Shown piece by piece: positions 9,301-18,771 of a stretch of 64,000 nt of DNA (its first letter is position 1; every line of letters starts with the position of its first letter). Source of the DNA: Acetobacter garciniae (GTDB lineage: Bacteria; Pseudomonadota; Alphaproteobacteria; Acetobacterales; Acetobacteraceae); assembly GCF_017377735.1 (NCBI RefSeq), contig NZ_JAFVMH010000005.1, forward strand, positions 124,001 to 188,000. Reading direction: 5' to 3'. The translations under genes and the position numbers were made by a program. The notes below the pieces were generated by a model that ran no database searches, had not been told where the DNA came from, and saw only the letters and a program-made list of their open reading frames with translations.

Positions 9301-9625
9301 TACCCTTTTGGCGCGCCAGATCTTCCACCTGTGTCAGCCCGTAGGCCCAGTAGCCCACGCCGCCGATCAGCCGGATCAGGATACCTTTTGCATGGGCCAG
9401 TGTGGCTTCCACATAGGTATCGACCGAGAGCGGATGCCCCAGTGCCGCCAGATTGGCCAGGCGCAGGCCGGGCAGCGTGCCCCCGGCCCCGTGCCACCCC
9501 GCAGCAAACGCGCCAAGGTCGCTGTCGGAAAAGGACAGCACGACCAGTTCGGCCGGGCTCTGGCCCAGGTCGACCGGTGTCTGTGTCCCTTCCAGACCGT
9601 GGCTTTCGCGGAAGATGACATGCAT
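6386..9625 (-). CDS. cobN: cobaltochelatase large subunit CobN
   Basis: CobN (1079 residues) is the large ATPase-dependent chelatase subunit that inserts cobalt into hydrogenobyrinate a,c-diamide together with CobS and CobT, a process related to magnesium chelatase ChlH/BchH. The sequence runs MHVIFRESHG at the start, through conserved segments such as VHVGAHGTLEWLPGK and FGDGLHIYGQG to a C-terminal YDATLGRDDVVAFM. It is shorter than the best known CobN proteins, which run to about 1270 residues, but ends cleanly and has no visible break. The cobS and cobT partners are not in the window. cobW ends 6 bp upstream. Confidence 0.94.
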   Translation of the reverse strand: MHVIFRESHGLEGTQTPVDLGQSPAELVVLSFSDSDLGAFAAGWHGAGGTLPGLRLANLAALGHPLSVDTYVEATLAHAKGILIRLIGGVGYWAYGLTQVEDLARQKGIALAVLPADGREDPKLAALSTVPESTLQRLAALCDGGGAVAARAALAQLALASGLNATPVIGLKTIPEQGWYDPDTGPIGAAPQGDAPLAVITFYRAYLTAADTDPIDALIRAMRERGFRAAGLFAPSLKAPDAARWVRTALREADASVVINATAFSARGEDGTSPLDATACPVFQVALSTARRNDWAESERGLSPADLAMHVVLPEVDGRVFAGVVSFKSAEERDPALQFSRLMHRADGGRITAVADRVAAWHRLDATPAPQRKLAVILSTYPGRPDQMAHAVGLDGLASTDAILTDLGRAGYAVPPPDRPLAEALLNSRQSWPLASYRAALASLAPELRKALHDAWGDPASDPTVRDGAFHFPAIRCGAVLVALQPERGTPDQREADYHDLSGTPRHGYVAFYLWLRTQQFHGLVHVGAHGTLEWLPGKAVALSATCWPDALLGGTPVIYPFIVNDPGEAAQAKRRIGAVTLGHLPPPQRRSAVPREMLRLEQLLDEYSTAEGLDPGRRTRLIGAIRAEARAAGVEQDLGIGQDTSAAEAIVRIDRFVCDIKESQFGDGLHIYGQGAGEREGLLTALSGRHVPPGPAGSPLRGRADVLPTGRNLYAVDPRAVPSRVAHGQGVRLAEELLRRHLQDHGEWPRGLIIDLWGSATMRTAGEEFAMALHLAGVAPQWDGESERVCGFEILPPALLGRPRIDVTLRVSGLFRDVFPTLAQMFEAAAAALADRHEPAEENPYHMRGPRVFGPQPGHYGIGMGAALEDYSQQGRDTAGQAWLSASEWTIGAEGDIRRDRGALEARLRTADSIAHVQDLPETDLLLSPDYAAHEAGPAAAIAHIGAPAPALYHIDATRPEAPHARSLREEIARVVRARAGNPDWARGMMRHGFRGAAEITATLDNLAAFAHLTRDIPAHLFDIYYDATLGRDDVVAFMARENPAALAALHNRFRALDAAKLWTTRRNAIAASLRDAP

Positions 9626-9631
9626 GGCAGC

Positions 9632-10693
9632 CTATCCCCGCGGCGCTACCTGGCCTGCCAGCGCGGCATGGATGGCCGTTGCATCGATATGGTCGTGTTC
9701 GGCAATGACTACCAGCCGGGTCTGGCGCGGCTGGGTGCCCCAGGGGCGGTCGTACTGGGTGCGCACCCGCTCCCCCACGGCCTGAAGCAGCAGGCGCATC
9801 GGTTTGCCCCTGATGGCGACATAGCCTTTCACGCGCAGGATATGCTGTTCGCGGGCAAGCGTGCGGATTGCCGCAACCAGCCTGTCAGGGTCCGCGATTT
9901 CGGGCAGGTCTATGACCATGCTGTCGAAATCTTCATGCTCGTGCTCGTCATGCCCGTCATGATGCGACGGGCGGGCGGCAAGGTCGTCTTCCGCCGCAGC
10001 CCCCAGCCCGAGCACGATCTGCGGGTCGATCACGCCGTCGCGCATGGGCAGGACCGGCAGGGGGCGGGGCGCGATTTCGGTAACGATGGTGCGCGCATGC
10101 TCAAGCCCGGCTTTGTTCACCAGGTCGGTCTTGGACAGCAGCACGATATCCGCACAGGAAAGCTGGTCCTCGAACACTTCGGCCAGCGGTGTGTCGTGAT
10201 CCAGGCTGTCATCGGCCAGGCGCTGCGCGTCCACCGCCCCCGGATCGGAGGCGAAGCGCCCTTGCGCCACGGCTTCGGCATCGGCCAGGGTGATGACGCC
10301 GTCCACCGTGATGCGTGAGCGGATACTTGGCCAGTCAAAGGCCTTGAGCAGCGGCTTGGGCAACGCCAGGCCCGATGTTTCGATCAGGATGTGCTCGGGC
10401 CGCTGGGGCAGGGCCATCAGCCGTTCGACGGTGGGGATGAAATCGTCCGCCACGGTGCAGCAGATGCAGCCATTGGCCAGTTCCACAATGTTTTCCGCCG
10501 GGCAGTTTTCATCCGCGCAGGATTTGAGAATATCACCATCCACCCCCAGCGTGCCGAATTCATTGACCAGCACCGCCAGGCGTCGCCCCTGCGGGTTGGC
10601 CATGAGATGGCGGATGAGTGTCGTCTTGCCAGCGCCCAGAAAGCCGGTGATGACCGTGACGGGAATTTTGTCCAGATCGGTGCGGATGGTCAT
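9632..10693 (-). CDS. cobW: CobW family GTPase, putative cobalt chaperone
   Basis: A 353-residue G3E-family P-loop GTPase. The Walker A loop GFLGAGKTT lies at residues 17-25, the metal-binding Cys-x-Cys-Cys (CICC) at 76-79, and a His/Asp/Glu-rich stretch around 235-249. CobW proteins are thought to deliver Co(II) to the cobaltochelatase; direct contact with cobN in this operon supports that here. The start MTIRTDLDKIPVTVITGF at 10693 leaves one base after the stop of the upstream DUF1636 gene. Other G3E members carry zinc or nickel, but the neighbours point to cobalt. Confidence 0.93.
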   Translation of the reverse strand: MTIRTDLDKIPVTVITGFLGAGKTTLIRHLMANPQGRRLAVLVNEFGTLGVDGDILKSCADENCPAENIVELANGCICCTVADDFIPTVERLMALPQRPEHILIETSGLALPKPLLKAFDWPSIRSRITVDGVITLADAEAVAQGRFASDPGAVDAQRLADDSLDHDTPLAEVFEDQLSCADIVLLSKTDLVNKAGLEHARTIVTEIAPRPLPVLPMRDGVIDPQIVLGLGAAAEDDLAARPSHHDGHDEHEHEDFDSMVIDLPEIADPDRLVAAIRTLAREQHILRVKGYVAIRGKPMRLLLQAVGERVRTQYDRPWGTQPRQTRLVVIAEHDHIDATAIHAALAGQVAPRG

Positions 10694-10694
10694 G

Positions 10695-11051
10695 TCAGCG
10701 CTCCTGCGGGGGGAGGCGCGCAAGGCTCTGCCTGCGGAAAATCTGCGGGCGTTCGCGCCAGGGCACCAGCCCGTCGGTGGTGGCGGCATAGGCGGCGGCC
10801 CCTTCAATAATGGGGGTCACGTCATCCACGCCCAGGCGGCCGTAGACATAGCTCCAGCAACCGGGTGCACTCAGGGCGACAGCACAGCCATTGGAGCACG
10901 CGGACAGGCATTCCACGGGGGCAATGGCAACGCCTTCGGGCGGCGGTGCCGACATAAGCGCTGCATAGAGGCGCGCACCCGCTACGGGCTTTCCCTCCAC
11001 GGGCGTTTCACCCGCGCGGCAGGTCGTACAGACGAAAAGTGTCGCGTTCAT
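10695..11051 (-). CDS. DUF1636 family cysteine-rich protein
   Basis: This 118-residue protein has the layout of DUF1636 proteins: Cys8 and Cys11 near the start (FVCTTCRAGE) and Cys48, Cys52 and Cys56 in ECLSACSNGC, which looks like a thioredoxin-like [2Fe-2S] or metal-binding fold. Such genes recur next to cobW in cobalamin clusters, but the biochemical role is unknown. It is the first gene after the cobalamin riboswitch, so it heads the operon. GGGGAT just before the ATG at 11049-11051 serves as ribosome site. A role in cobalt handling with CobW is an inference from position and cysteines. Confidence 0.85.
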   Translation of the reverse strand: MNATLFVCTTCRAGETPVEGKPVAGARLYAALMSAPPPEGVAIAPVECLSACSNGCAVALSAPGCWSYVYGRLGVDDVTPIIEGAAAYAATTDGLVPWRERPQIFRRQSLARLPPQER

Positions 11052-11129
11052 ATCCCCAGGCCCTGTTCCGCAACTGGGGTACCCGCGGCCAGACTCCTGT
11101 GCCGCAGATGGGGGGCAGGCAGGAGCGTA

Positions 11130-11155
11130 CAGCCGGTCGCAGCGCACCCCGGCTG
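11130..11155 (-). other. possible riboswitch expression-platform hairpin
   Basis: CAGCCGG (11130-11136) and CCGGCTG (11149-11155) form a 7-bp stem with a 12-base loop between the riboswitch aptamer and the DUF1636 start. No run of U follows, so it is not an obvious rho-independent terminator. It could be part of a translational or rho-dependent switch. Confidence 0.4.
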
Positions 11156-11169
11156 CCCGTTGTCTCTGT

Positions 11170-11335
11170 CTGCTGGCAGGTCTCCCGGCTCGCGGATTCA
11201 GGGTTTCCCCAACGATCGCTCCCCTTCCCGACAATGCGTCAGTGGCATGGGCGATCTATCCGGTGACGGTCGCGGGGGCGGCTGTGCCTGGGGCTGCCCC
11301 TGCGGGCGGGCTCCATCACATTCCCTCTTAGCCGC
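11170..11335 (-). promoter_or_regulatory. cobalamin (B12) riboswitch
   Basis: Read on the minus strand, this leader has the conserved blocks of the cobalamin aptamer in order: GAGGGAATGTGATGGAGC near 11330, CCGCCCCCGCGACCGT near 11266-11281, GCCACTG at 11240-11246, and the B12 box AGCCGGGAGACCTGCC at 11175-11190. It precedes the DUF1636-cobW-cobN operon, so adenosylcobalamin would repress its own synthesis. Exact ends are estimates from the motifs; covariance-model scoring was not possible. Confidence 0.92.
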
Positions 11336-11417
11336 TCCATAGATTGGGTCTATAGAACGGAACCAACTCACCTGCTGTTGCGGCAACGCGCCCCGCATGT
11401 CAAGCGAAGGAGCTATT

Positions 11418-12056
11418 GTGACCCCTGCTGCCGATTGCCATGGAACCGGACCGGATGACGCCGTTCGCCATGCCGAAAAAATGGCCCGCAAAAAGGCCGC
11501 GCGCGACAGGATCATGGAGTCCAAGCAGGCCGACAAGGGGCTGGTGATCGTCCATACCGGGGCGGGGAAGGGGAAATCGTCTTCGGGGTTTGGCATGATC
11601 CTGCGCTGCATCGCCCATGGCATGCCCTGTGCCGTGGTCCAGTTCATCAAGGGAGCGTGGGATACGGGGGAGCGGCGCCTGATCGAGGCGAATTTTGCCG
11701 ATCTGTGCCAGTTCCATGCAATGGGCGAGGGCTTTACGTGGGAAACGCAGGACAAGGCGCGCGATATCGCCGCTGCGCGCAAGGGGTGGGAAAAAGCCAG
11801 GGAGCTTATCCGCAACCCCGATATCCGCATGGTGCTGCTGGACGAGATCAATATCGCCCTGCGCTATGATTATCTCGACATAGGTGAGGTGCTGGACTTT
11901 CTGCGCGCGGAAAAACCGCCTCTGACCCATGTCGTGCTGACCGGGCGCAACGCAAGGCCGGAACTGATCGAATACGCCGATCTGGTGACGGAGATGACAT
12001 TGGTCAAACACCCCTTTCGTGCCGGGATCAAGGCGCAGGCCGGTGTCGAATTCTAG
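11418..12056 (+). CDS. cobO: cob(I)yrinic acid a,c-diamide adenosyltransferase CobO
   Basis: CobO (CobA/BtuR type, 212 residues) transfers the 5'-deoxyadenosyl group of ATP to the cobalt of cob(I)yrinate a,c-diamide. The unusual P-loop [11 protein letters not shown] lies near residues 46-56, and [11 protein letters not shown] is the family's Walker B-like segment. I chose the GTG at 11418 because GAAGGAG lies five bases upstream; an in-frame ATG at 11397 would add seven residues without a good ribosome site. It is divergent from the riboswitch operon and lies 10 bp before cobQ, so the two are co-transcribed. Confidence 0.94.
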   Translation: MTPAADCHGTGPDDAVRHAEKMARKKAARDRIMESKQADKGLVIVHTGAGKGKSSSGFGMILRCIAHGMPCAVVQFIKGAWDTGERRLIEANFADLCQFHAMGEGFTWETQDKARDIAAARKGWEKARELIRNPDIRMVLLDEINIALRYDYLDIGEVLDFLRAEKPPLTHVVLTGRNARPELIEYADLVTEMTLVKHPFRAGIKAQAGVEF

Positions 12057-12066
12057 GGGGCGGACA

Positions 12067-13512
12067 ATGCGCGCCCTGATGATACAGGGCACCGGCTCGA
12101 ATGTGGGCAAGTCGCTGCTGGTGGCGGGGTTGTGCCGCGCGGCCCTGCGGCGCGGGCTGTCGGTCGCACCGTTCAAGCCGCAGAACATGTCGAACAATGC
12201 GGCCGTAACCGAGGACGGCGGAGAGATCGGCCGCGCGCAGGCGCTCCAGGCTCTGGCCTGTGGCCGCGTGCCCCATACGGACATGAACCCCGTCCTGCTC
12301 AAGCCGGAATCCGATACCGGCGCGCAGGTGATCGTGCAGGGGCGATGTGTGGCCACGACGCGGGCGCGCGACTATGCCCGGCTCAAGCCGCGACTGCTGG
12401 CCTCCGTTCTGGAAAGTTTCGCACGGCTGCGGCAGGGGGCGGATATTGTCATTGTCGAAGGCGCAGGCAGCCCGGCCGAGGTCAATCTGCGGGCGGGCGA
12501 TATCGCCAATATGGGGTTCGCGCGGGCGGCGGATGTGCCGGTCGTCCTTGTAGGGGATATCGATCGGGGCGGCGTGATTGCCCAGATCGTGGGAACACAG
12601 GTCGTGCTGGACAGGGCTGACGCCGCGCAGATATCAGGGTTCCTGATCAACCGTTTTCGCGGCGATCCGTCGCTGTTTGACGATGGCTATGCCCTGATCG
12701 GGCAGCGTACCGGCTGGCGCGGCTTCGGCGTGGTGCCCTATTTTGCCGATGCGGCATTCCTGCCTGCGGAAGATGCGATAGACCTGCGCCAGATGGGTGG
12801 CGCGGGCGGGTTGCGGGTGGCGGTGCCGGTTCTCTCCCGTATCGCCAATTTCGATGATCTTGATCCCCTGGCACAGGAACCCGCTGTCTCGCTGCGCATG
12901 ATCGGCCCCGGGCAGGCCATTCCCGGCGATACAGACCTGGTCATTCTGCCGGGCACCAAGTCGACTATCGCGGACCTGGCCTGGCTGCGCGCCCAGGGGT
13001 GGGATGTGGATATCCAGGCCCATGTGCGGCGTGGCGGTCATGTGCTGGGCCTATGCGGCGGCTACCAGATGCTGGGCCGAACCATCAGCGATCCGCAGGG
13101 GCTGGAGGGCGCGCGGGGCGATGTTCCCGGCCTGGGTCTGCTCGACCTTGTCACGACCATGAAGCCGAACAAGCGTCTCTCCCGCGTGGAGGGGGGGCAT
13201 GCGGCCAGTGGCATGGGGCTGACGGGGTATGAAATCCATATCGGCGAGACCACGGGCCCGGCCCGTTCCCGCCCGTTTGCCCATGTCGCGGGGGTGCCGG
13301 AAGGCGCGGTGTCCCCCAACGGGCGTATCATGGGCACCTACCTGCACGGTATCTTCGCGGGCGATGCCTTTCGCGGGGCGTTTCTGCGCCAGCTTGGGGC
13401 CGCTCCCTCGGCCCTGGCCTATGGTGAGAGGGTAGAGACGGTTCTCGATGCATTGGCCGACCACCTTGAAGCCCATTGCGATGTGGCGGGGCTGCTGGCT
13501 TTGGCACGATAG
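12067..13512 (+). CDS. cobQ: adenosylcobyric acid synthase CobQ
   Basis: CobQ/CbiP (481 residues) amidates side chains b, d, e and g of adenosylcobyrinate a,c-diamide using glutamine and ATP. The N-terminal dethiobiotin-synthetase-like ATPase domain has [11 protein letters not shown] at 8-18. The C-terminal class I-like glutamine amidotransferase domain has the nucleophile Cys330 in [10 protein letters not shown] and the histidine of YLHGIF near residue 427. Start [15 protein letters not shown] is the usual family start. The 3' end faces cobD, with 37 bases between and no clear terminator. Confidence 0.96.
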   Translation: MRALMIQGTGSNVGKSLLVAGLCRAALRRGLSVAPFKPQNMSNNAAVTEDGGEIGRAQALQALACGRVPHTDMNPVLLKPESDTGAQVIVQGRCVATTRARDYARLKPRLLASVLESFARLRQGADIVIVEGAGSPAEVNLRAGDIANMGFARAADVPVVLVGDIDRGGVIAQIVGTQVVLDRADAAQISGFLINRFRGDPSLFDDGYALIGQRTGWRGFGVVPYFADAAFLPAEDAIDLRQMGGAGGLRVAVPVLSRIANFDDLDPLAQEPAVSLRMIGPGQAIPGDTDLVILPGTKSTIADLAWLRAQGWDVDIQAHVRRGGHVLGLCGGYQMLGRTISDPQGLEGARGDVPGLGLLDLVTTMKPNKRLSRVEGGHAASGMGLTGYEIHIGETTGPARSRPFAHVAGVPEGAVSPNGRIMGTYLHGIFAGDAFRGAFLRQLGAAPSALAYGERVETVLDALADHLEAHCDVAGLLALAR

Positions 13513-13549
13513 GAAGGTGGAAAAGGCGACCCAAAACTTTTACCCGGAT

Positions 13550-14506
13550 CTATCCGCCCAGCAGGATGATGAAGGCCATGACGGCTGCCAGCATCACCAT
13601 GGCCCGGCGGTACAGGGCCAGCCCCCGGGCAAGGTCGCGGGGTTGCGGGTCCGGTGCTTCGCCGTTGAGCCACGGTTCCTCGGCCACCCGCCCCGCATAG
13701 GTCCGGGGCCCGGAAAGGCGAATGCCCAGTGCTCCGGCAAAGGCGGATTCCGGCCAACCTGCATTGGGTGAGCGGTGCGCATGCGCGTCGCGCAGCATGA
13801 TCCGTAGCACTGCCGCGGGGCGGGGAGAGGCAAGGGCGAACAGCAGGCCGGTCAGCCGCGCGGGAACAAGATTGGCCACATCGTCGATCCGGGCGGCCGC
13901 CCAGCCAAAGGCCTCGTGACGGGGGGTGCGATGGCCGATCATGGAATCCATCGTGTTGATTGCCTTGTAGGCGGCAATGCCGGGCAGGCCCAGCAGCATG
14001 CCCCATATCAACGGGGCGACGATACCGTCGGATGTGTTTTCGGCAAGGCTTTCCGCCGCTGCCCGGGCGATACCGGGCCCGTCCAGCAAGTCCGGGTTGC
14101 GGCCGACGATCATCGAGACCGCCCGGCGCGCACCGGCAAGATCACCCACGGCCAGCGGTCTGGCGACGGCAGCGACATGATCGTGCAGTGAGCGTGCAGC
14201 CACAAGCGGCCACGCGAGGATACCGGTCAGGATCACACCCGCCCGATTGTCGGGCAGCAGGTGGGATATCGCGAATGCCAGTCCCACCGTCAGGGCGATG
14301 ACGGCCCCGGCAAGGACGATACCGGCCAAGCGGCGCGAGCCATAGGAAATATCCGCGCGGTTGAGCCGTCGATCGCCCGCATCGATCAGCGCGCCCAGCC
14401 ATGTCACCGGATGGCCGATGCGTGCGTACAGCGCGTTCGGCCAGCCGAATGCGGCGTCCAGCATCAGCGCGATCAGCATGGCCGCCGTTGTCGCGCCAGT
14501 CAGCAT
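13550..14506 (-). CDS. cobD: adenosylcobinamide-phosphate synthase CobD (CbiB)
   Basis: A 318-residue integral membrane protein with several hydrophobic segments that joins (R)-1-amino-2-propanol phosphate or its precursor to adenosylcobyric acid. The N-terminal LDAAFGWPNALYARIGHPVTWLG and the central segment with SLAENTSDGIVAPLIWG and KAINTMDSMIGH are hallmarks of CobD/CbiB. The ATG at 14504-14506 gives the normal length, but its ribosome site is weak. It is transcribed alone towards cobQ and begins in the intergenic region shared with ackA. Confidence 0.94.
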   Translation of the reverse strand: MLTGATTAAMLIALMLDAAFGWPNALYARIGHPVTWLGALIDAGDRRLNRADISYGSRRLAGIVLAGAVIALTVGLAFAISHLLPDNRAGVILTGILAWPLVAARSLHDHVAAVARPLAVGDLAGARRAVSMIVGRNPDLLDGPGIARAAAESLAENTSDGIVAPLIWGMLLGLPGIAAYKAINTMDSMIGHRTPRHEAFGWAAARIDDVANLVPARLTGLLFALASPRPAAVLRIMLRDAHAHRSPNAGWPESAFAGALGIRLSGPRTYAGRVAEEPWLNGEAPDPQPRDLARGLALYRRAMVMLAAVMAFIILLGG

Positions 14507-14647
14507 GAGTGGGGCCGGCAAGTGCGGGCCTGATATGCGGCTGTTCGTCGTTTGCTCTGCAGAGTGCCGCCCATTCCAGACCTTTTCTCTCGCTCGTCTT
14601 GTCAGTCCGTGCCGCGTGGGCGGCCTTGCGGAACTTAACCCTATGCC

Positions 14648-14670
14648 ACCGGTTATGAACATAACCCGGT
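14648..14670. promoter_or_regulatory. inverted repeat, possible operator
   Basis: ACCGGTTATG and CATAACCCGGT flank an AA spacer and match as a near-perfect dyad with one extra G in the right arm. It lies between the divergent cobD and ackA genes, about 80 bp before ackA. The shape suits a dimeric regulator, or a short hairpin. No regulator is named by the sequence. Confidence 0.4.
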
Positions 14671-14749
14671 AATCATGTCGTCAGATAGACAGGATGACGC
14701 GTGAACGCTCCATCGCCGCATAGCGCGCAAGCCATGGCGGGGCCGAGAT

Positions 14750-16000
14750 ATGAAACCGCTCCTGCCTGCCTTCGCCGGAATATCTCCGGACTCTGCAACG
14801 GAGCTTGCGCCCGTATCAGGCGGGATACTGGTTCTGAATGCGGGTTCATCCGGCATGAAGTTTGCCGTGTTTGCCGCCGGAGGTGCCAAGGCTGAGCGGC
14901 TGGTCCGGGGTGAGGTCGAATGTCTTGGCGAACGGCCCCGTCTGCAGGCGCGCGATCCGCAGGGGCGGGTGCTGATGGAGCGCGAATTCACCCTGACCCC
15001 GCCTGAGGAAATACGGGCCAGCGCCGTGCAGATCCTGATGGACTGGCTGGATACGCATGCGGATATCGGCGACATACGCGCTGTCGGTCATCGGGTCGTG
15101 CATGGCGGGCCGGATTTCGCCCGGCCTGTACTCATCGATGACGCCACGCTCATGCGTCTTGAAGACCTGACACCCCTGGCCCCCATGCACCAGCCCGCTT
15201 GCCTTGCCCCGGTGCATGCGTTGCGCCGGGCGCGGCCCGCTTTGCCACAGGTCGCGTGTTTCGACACGGCTTTTCACCGCACCATGCCCGCTGTGGCCCA
15301 GATGCTCCCCCTTCCGCATCGCTATGGCGCCAAAGGCATCCGACGCTACGGGTTCCACGGTCTTTCCTACGAACATATCGCACGCAGCCTGAACCAGCCC
15401 GATCGCGACTGGCCAGGTGCCCGGATCGTGGCGGCCCATATCGGCAATGGGGCCAGCCTGTGCGCGCTGCACCATGGGGTCAGCATGGACACGACCATGG
15501 GGTTTTCGGTGCTGGACGGGCTGGTCATGGGCACGCGCAGCGGCACAATCGACCCAGGCGTGCTGCTTTACATGCTGAACGAGGAACGCCTCACCCCGAC
15601 CGAGGTGGAAGATATCCTGTACCATCGGGCGGGACTTCTGGGGGTGTCGGGGCGTTCTGGGGATATGCGCGTTCTGCGTGCGCATATGCACGATCCGGCC
15701 GTGCGCATGGCACTGGATCTTGCGGTTTATCGTTTTGCACAGCAGGTAGGGGCCATGGTCGCGGTTCTCGATGGCGTGGACGGGATCGTTTTCACCGGCG
15801 GGATCGGGGAACATGACGCGGCCTTCCGGCGTGATGTCTGTACCCGGCTTGCCTGGCTGGGTGTCGCACTGGATGGCGCCGCCAATGAAACGCACCGCCC
15901 GCTGGTTTCAACGCCCGACAGCGCGGTGCAGGTGCATGTCATCGCCGCGGACGAGGAAGCATCCATCCACCGGCATGTTCTTGCCTGTATCGCGCAATGA
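14750..16000 (+). CDS. ackA: acetate kinase
   Basis: This 416-residue protein would interconvert acetyl phosphate + ADP and acetate + ATP. Family motifs are clear: [12 protein letters not shown] around 27-38 (with Gly-Met where most acetate kinases have Ser-Leu), [41 protein letters not shown] and TGGIGEH. An extra 24 or so residues precede the usual start, with no better start codon downstream. Phosphoketolase begins 38 bp after it (or overlaps if an upstream Met is used), so acetyl phosphate made there is turned to ATP here. Confidence 0.95.
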   Translation: MKPLLPAFAGISPDSATELAPVSGGILVLNAGSSGMKFAVFAAGGAKAERLVRGEVECLGERPRLQARDPQGRVLMEREFTLTPPEEIRASAVQILMDWLDTHADIGDIRAVGHRVVHGGPDFARPVLIDDATLMRLEDLTPLAPMHQPACLAPVHALRRARPALPQVACFDTAFHRTMPAVAQMLPLPHRYGAKGIRRYGFHGLSYEHIARSLNQPDRDWPGARIVAAHIGNGASLCALHHGVSMDTTMGFSVLDGLVMGTRSGTIDPGVLLYMLNEERLTPTEVEDILYHRAGLLGVSGRSGDMRVLRAHMHDPAVRMALDLAVYRFAQQVGAMVAVLDGVDGIVFTGGIGEHDAAFRRDVCTRLAWLGVALDGAANETHRPLVSTPDSAVQVHVIAADEEASIHRHVLACIAQ

Positions 16001-16038
16001 CGCCATGCCAGGGCGTGGCGGGATCGAGGTTTTCAGTC

Positions 16039-18456
16039 ATGACCCTATCAGCACAGCGACTTTCCGAACACCAGCTCGCCCTTTTCAATAAATGGTGGCA
16101 GGCCGCGAACTATCTGTCCGTGGCGCAGATCTACCTGCTGGCCAATCCGCTCCTGCGCCAGAAGCTGAAGCTGGAGCACACGAAGCCGCGCCTGCTGGGC
16201 CATTGGGGCACCACGCCGGGGCTGAATTTCATTTACCTGCATCTCAACCGGATTATTCGCGAACGGGCCAGAAGTATTCTGTTCATCGCAGGGCCGGGCC
16301 ACGGGGCGCCGGGGGTGGTGGCCAGCACGTATCTTGAAGGCACCTATACCGAGTATTTTCCCGACGTCACGCAGGATCTTGAAGGTCTGGCCCGACTGGT
16401 CAAGCAGTTTTCCTTTCCCGGCGGTATTCCAAGCCATGCGGCCCCGACCACGCCCGGTGCCATCCACGAAGGGGGCGAACTGGGCTATTCGCTTTCGCAT
16501 GCTTATGGCGCGGTCTTCGATAATCCGGAACTGGTCGCCGCCTGCGTGATCGGGGATGGCGAGGCCGAAACAGGGCCGCTGGCGGCAGCGTGGCATAGCA
16601 ACAAGTTCCTCAACCCCGCGACCGATGGCGCGGTTCTGCCCATTTTGCACCTGAACGGCTACAAGATCGCCAACCCCACGGTTCTGGCCCGTATTCCCTC
16701 CGCCGAACTGCTCAGCCTGTTTCGGGGCTACGGCTACGCCCCCATCCTGGTGGAAGGGCACGAGCCCGACCCCATGCACCAGGCCATGGCGGCCGCCATG
16801 GATGAGGCATTCGATGCCATTGCCGCCATCCAGCAAAAGGCCCGCCGGAACGGGCCCCTTCCACGCCCGACATGGCCCATGATCATCCTGCGCAGCCCCA
16901 AGGGGTGGACCGGCCCCAAGACGGTGGACGGCCTGCGGACAGAGGATTACTGGCGTTCCCATCAGGTTCCGTTCTGCGACCTGACAAAGCCCGCCCATCT
17001 GGCCCTGCTGGAGGACTGGCTGCGCAGTTACGAACCGGAAACCCTGTTTGACGAAAACGGAACATTGCGGGGCGATATCCGGGCCCTGGCCCCCGTGGGT
17101 GATCTGCGCATGAGTGCCAACCCGCATGCGAATGGCGGCGTGTTGAAGCGACCGCTGCGCCTGCCGGACATTGCCGCGCATGCGGTGCAGGTCACGGCAC
17201 CCGGGGCGGTGGCCGCCGAAAGCACGCGCATTCTGGGAACATGGCTGCGCGATGTCATGCGCGACAATCTTGCCAGCCGCAATTTCCGGATCTGGTCGCC
17301 CGATGAGAACAATTCCAACCGCCTCGACGCCGTGCTTGATGTCACGCAACGGGCCTGGGTGGCCGAAACTTATGAGTATGACGACCATCTTTCGCCCGAT
17401 GGGCATGTCATGGAAATTCTGAGCGAGCATACCTGCCAGGGATGGCTGGAAGGTTATCTGCTGACAGGGCGGCACGGTTTCTTCTCATGCTACGAGGCAT
17501 TCGTTCCCATTGTGGATTCAATGGTCAACCAGCACGCAAAATGGCTGAAAACCGCCAGGGAAGTGCCGTGGCGGCGGCCTATTGCCTCGCTCAACTACCT
17601 TCTGACATCGCATGTCTGGCGGCAGGATCATAACGGCTTCAGCCATCAGGACCCGGGCTTTATCGACCATGTCATCAACAAGAAAGCCGATATCGCGCGT
17701 GTTTACCTGCCGCCTGATGCGAACACGCTGCTCTGTGTCGCAAGACACTGCCTTGAAAGCTGGAACAGGATCAATGTCATTGTGGCGGGCAAGCAGCCCG
17801 AACCGCAATGGCTGGGCATGGATGCCGCTATCAGGCACTGCAAGCAGGGGATCGGCATATGGGAATGGGCCAGCAGCGACAAGGGGAGCGAGCCAGACCT
17901 GGTCATGGCCTGCGCAGGCGACGTGCCGACCATGGAAACGCTCGCCGCCGTCTCGATCCTGCGCTGCCATGTGCCGCACGTGAAAATTCGCGTGGTCAAT
18001 GTGGTGGACCTGCTCACGCTGGCATCGCAGGACCAGCATCCCCACGGGCTGGAAGATCCCGCCTTCGACAGCCTTTTCACCATAGGCACGCCGGTAATCT
18101 TCGCCTTCCACGGCTATCCGCAGCTTGTTCACAAGCTGATCTACAAGCGGGCAAACGCGATGAACTTCCACGTACACGGTTTTCAGGAAGAAGGCACGAC
18201 CACGACACCTTTCGACATGACGGTGCTCAACCATCTGGATCGGTACCATCTGGTGCTCAATGCCATCCGCCAGGTGCCGACACTTGCCGCCCGGGCCGCC
18301 TATGCCGCCCAGGCCATGCGCGACAAGCTTGTGGAACACAGACGCTACGTGGACACATACGGGCAGGACATGCCCGAAATCCGCGACTGGACATGGACCC
18401 CCATGGGCGATGCACCCGCTGAAGCCGCCCCACCCGATCGCCATCCCATACAGTAG
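16039..18456 (+). CDS. xfp: phosphoketolase (xylulose-5-P / fructose-6-P)
   Basis: This 805-residue thiamine-diphosphate enzyme cleaves xylulose 5-phosphate, and often fructose 6-phosphate, with phosphate to acetyl phosphate and glyceraldehyde 3-phosphate or erythrose 4-phosphate. Hallmarks include [35 protein letters not shown] (ThDP/metal site), [11 protein letters not shown] and a C-terminal [15 protein letters not shown]. The start at 16039 has GAGG ten bases upstream; an in-frame ATG at 15997 overlaps the ackA stop and would add 14 residues. Acetic acid bacteria use this shunt beside the pentose phosphate pathway. Whether it prefers one substrate cannot be read from the sequence. Confidence 0.95.
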   Translation: MTLSAQRLSEHQLALFNKWWQAANYLSVAQIYLLANPLLRQKLKLEHTKPRLLGHWGTTPGLNFIYLHLNRIIRERARSILFIAGPGHGAPGVVASTYLEGTYTEYFPDVTQDLEGLARLVKQFSFPGGIPSHAAPTTPGAIHEGGELGYSLSHAYGAVFDNPELVAACVIGDGEAETGPLAAAWHSNKFLNPATDGAVLPILHLNGYKIANPTVLARIPSAELLSLFRGYGYAPILVEGHEPDPMHQAMAAAMDEAFDAIAAIQQKARRNGPLPRPTWPMIILRSPKGWTGPKTVDGLRTEDYWRSHQVPFCDLTKPAHLALLEDWLRSYEPETLFDENGTLRGDIRALAPVGDLRMSANPHANGGVLKRPLRLPDIAAHAVQVTAPGAVAAESTRILGTWLRDVMRDNLASRNFRIWSPDENNSNRLDAVLDVTQRAWVAETYEYDDHLSPDGHVMEILSEHTCQGWLEGYLLTGRHGFFSCYEAFVPIVDSMVNQHAKWLKTAREVPWRRPIASLNYLLTSHVWRQDHNGFSHQDPGFIDHVINKKADIARVYLPPDANTLLCVARHCLESWNRINVIVAGKQPEPQWLGMDAAIRHCKQGIGIWEWASSDKGSEPDLVMACAGDVPTMETLAAVSILRCHVPHVKIRVVNVVDLLTLASQDQHPHGLEDPAFDSLFTIGTPVIFAFHGYPQLVHKLIYKRANAMNFHVHGFQEEGTTTTPFDMTVLNHLDRYHLVLNAIRQVPTLAARAAYAAQAMRDKLVEHRRYVDTYGQDMPEIRDWTWTPMGDAPAEAAPPDRHPIQ

Positions 18457-18771
18457 GTCCCGCACCATAACGGTGCACTTTCATATCTCCCGAAGAAGGC
18501 AAGCCCCCGGCAGGCTTGGACCGTGGGCCTGAATAGGGCCCTGTCAGCGCTTTTTAAGCGGGGCCTGTCAGCCGATTGCCCGTCTGGTGCGTTAAGGAGA
18601 AATCCGGCCGGGAAATGCGTTCTCCAGCCCGGCCCGTCAGGGATCACGATCATGACAATGCGCCGCGTCTTCGGGAGTCCAGTCCACCGTGTTCCGGTCT
18701 TTGCCCCCATAAGAGGGCATGCGGGGCTTATGACTGCCGCGCGCCCTGCCTGCGCGCATTAGTCGGCACAC
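18457..18771. other. intergenic region before the RND efflux operon
   Basis: No gene is visible in these 315 bases. A hairpin GGCCGGG/CCCGGCC (18606-18612 with 18628-18634) and a weaker CAAGCC/GGCTTG stem near 18500-18518 are present, neither followed by a U-run. The efflux operon promoter presumably lies in the right half, but I see no convincing -35/-10 pair. Confidence 0.5.

Noticed and set aside
18606-18634. Hairpin after phosphoketolase as a terminator
   Set aside because: Stem is good but there is no U-run and it lies 150 bp from the stop; kept only as a note.
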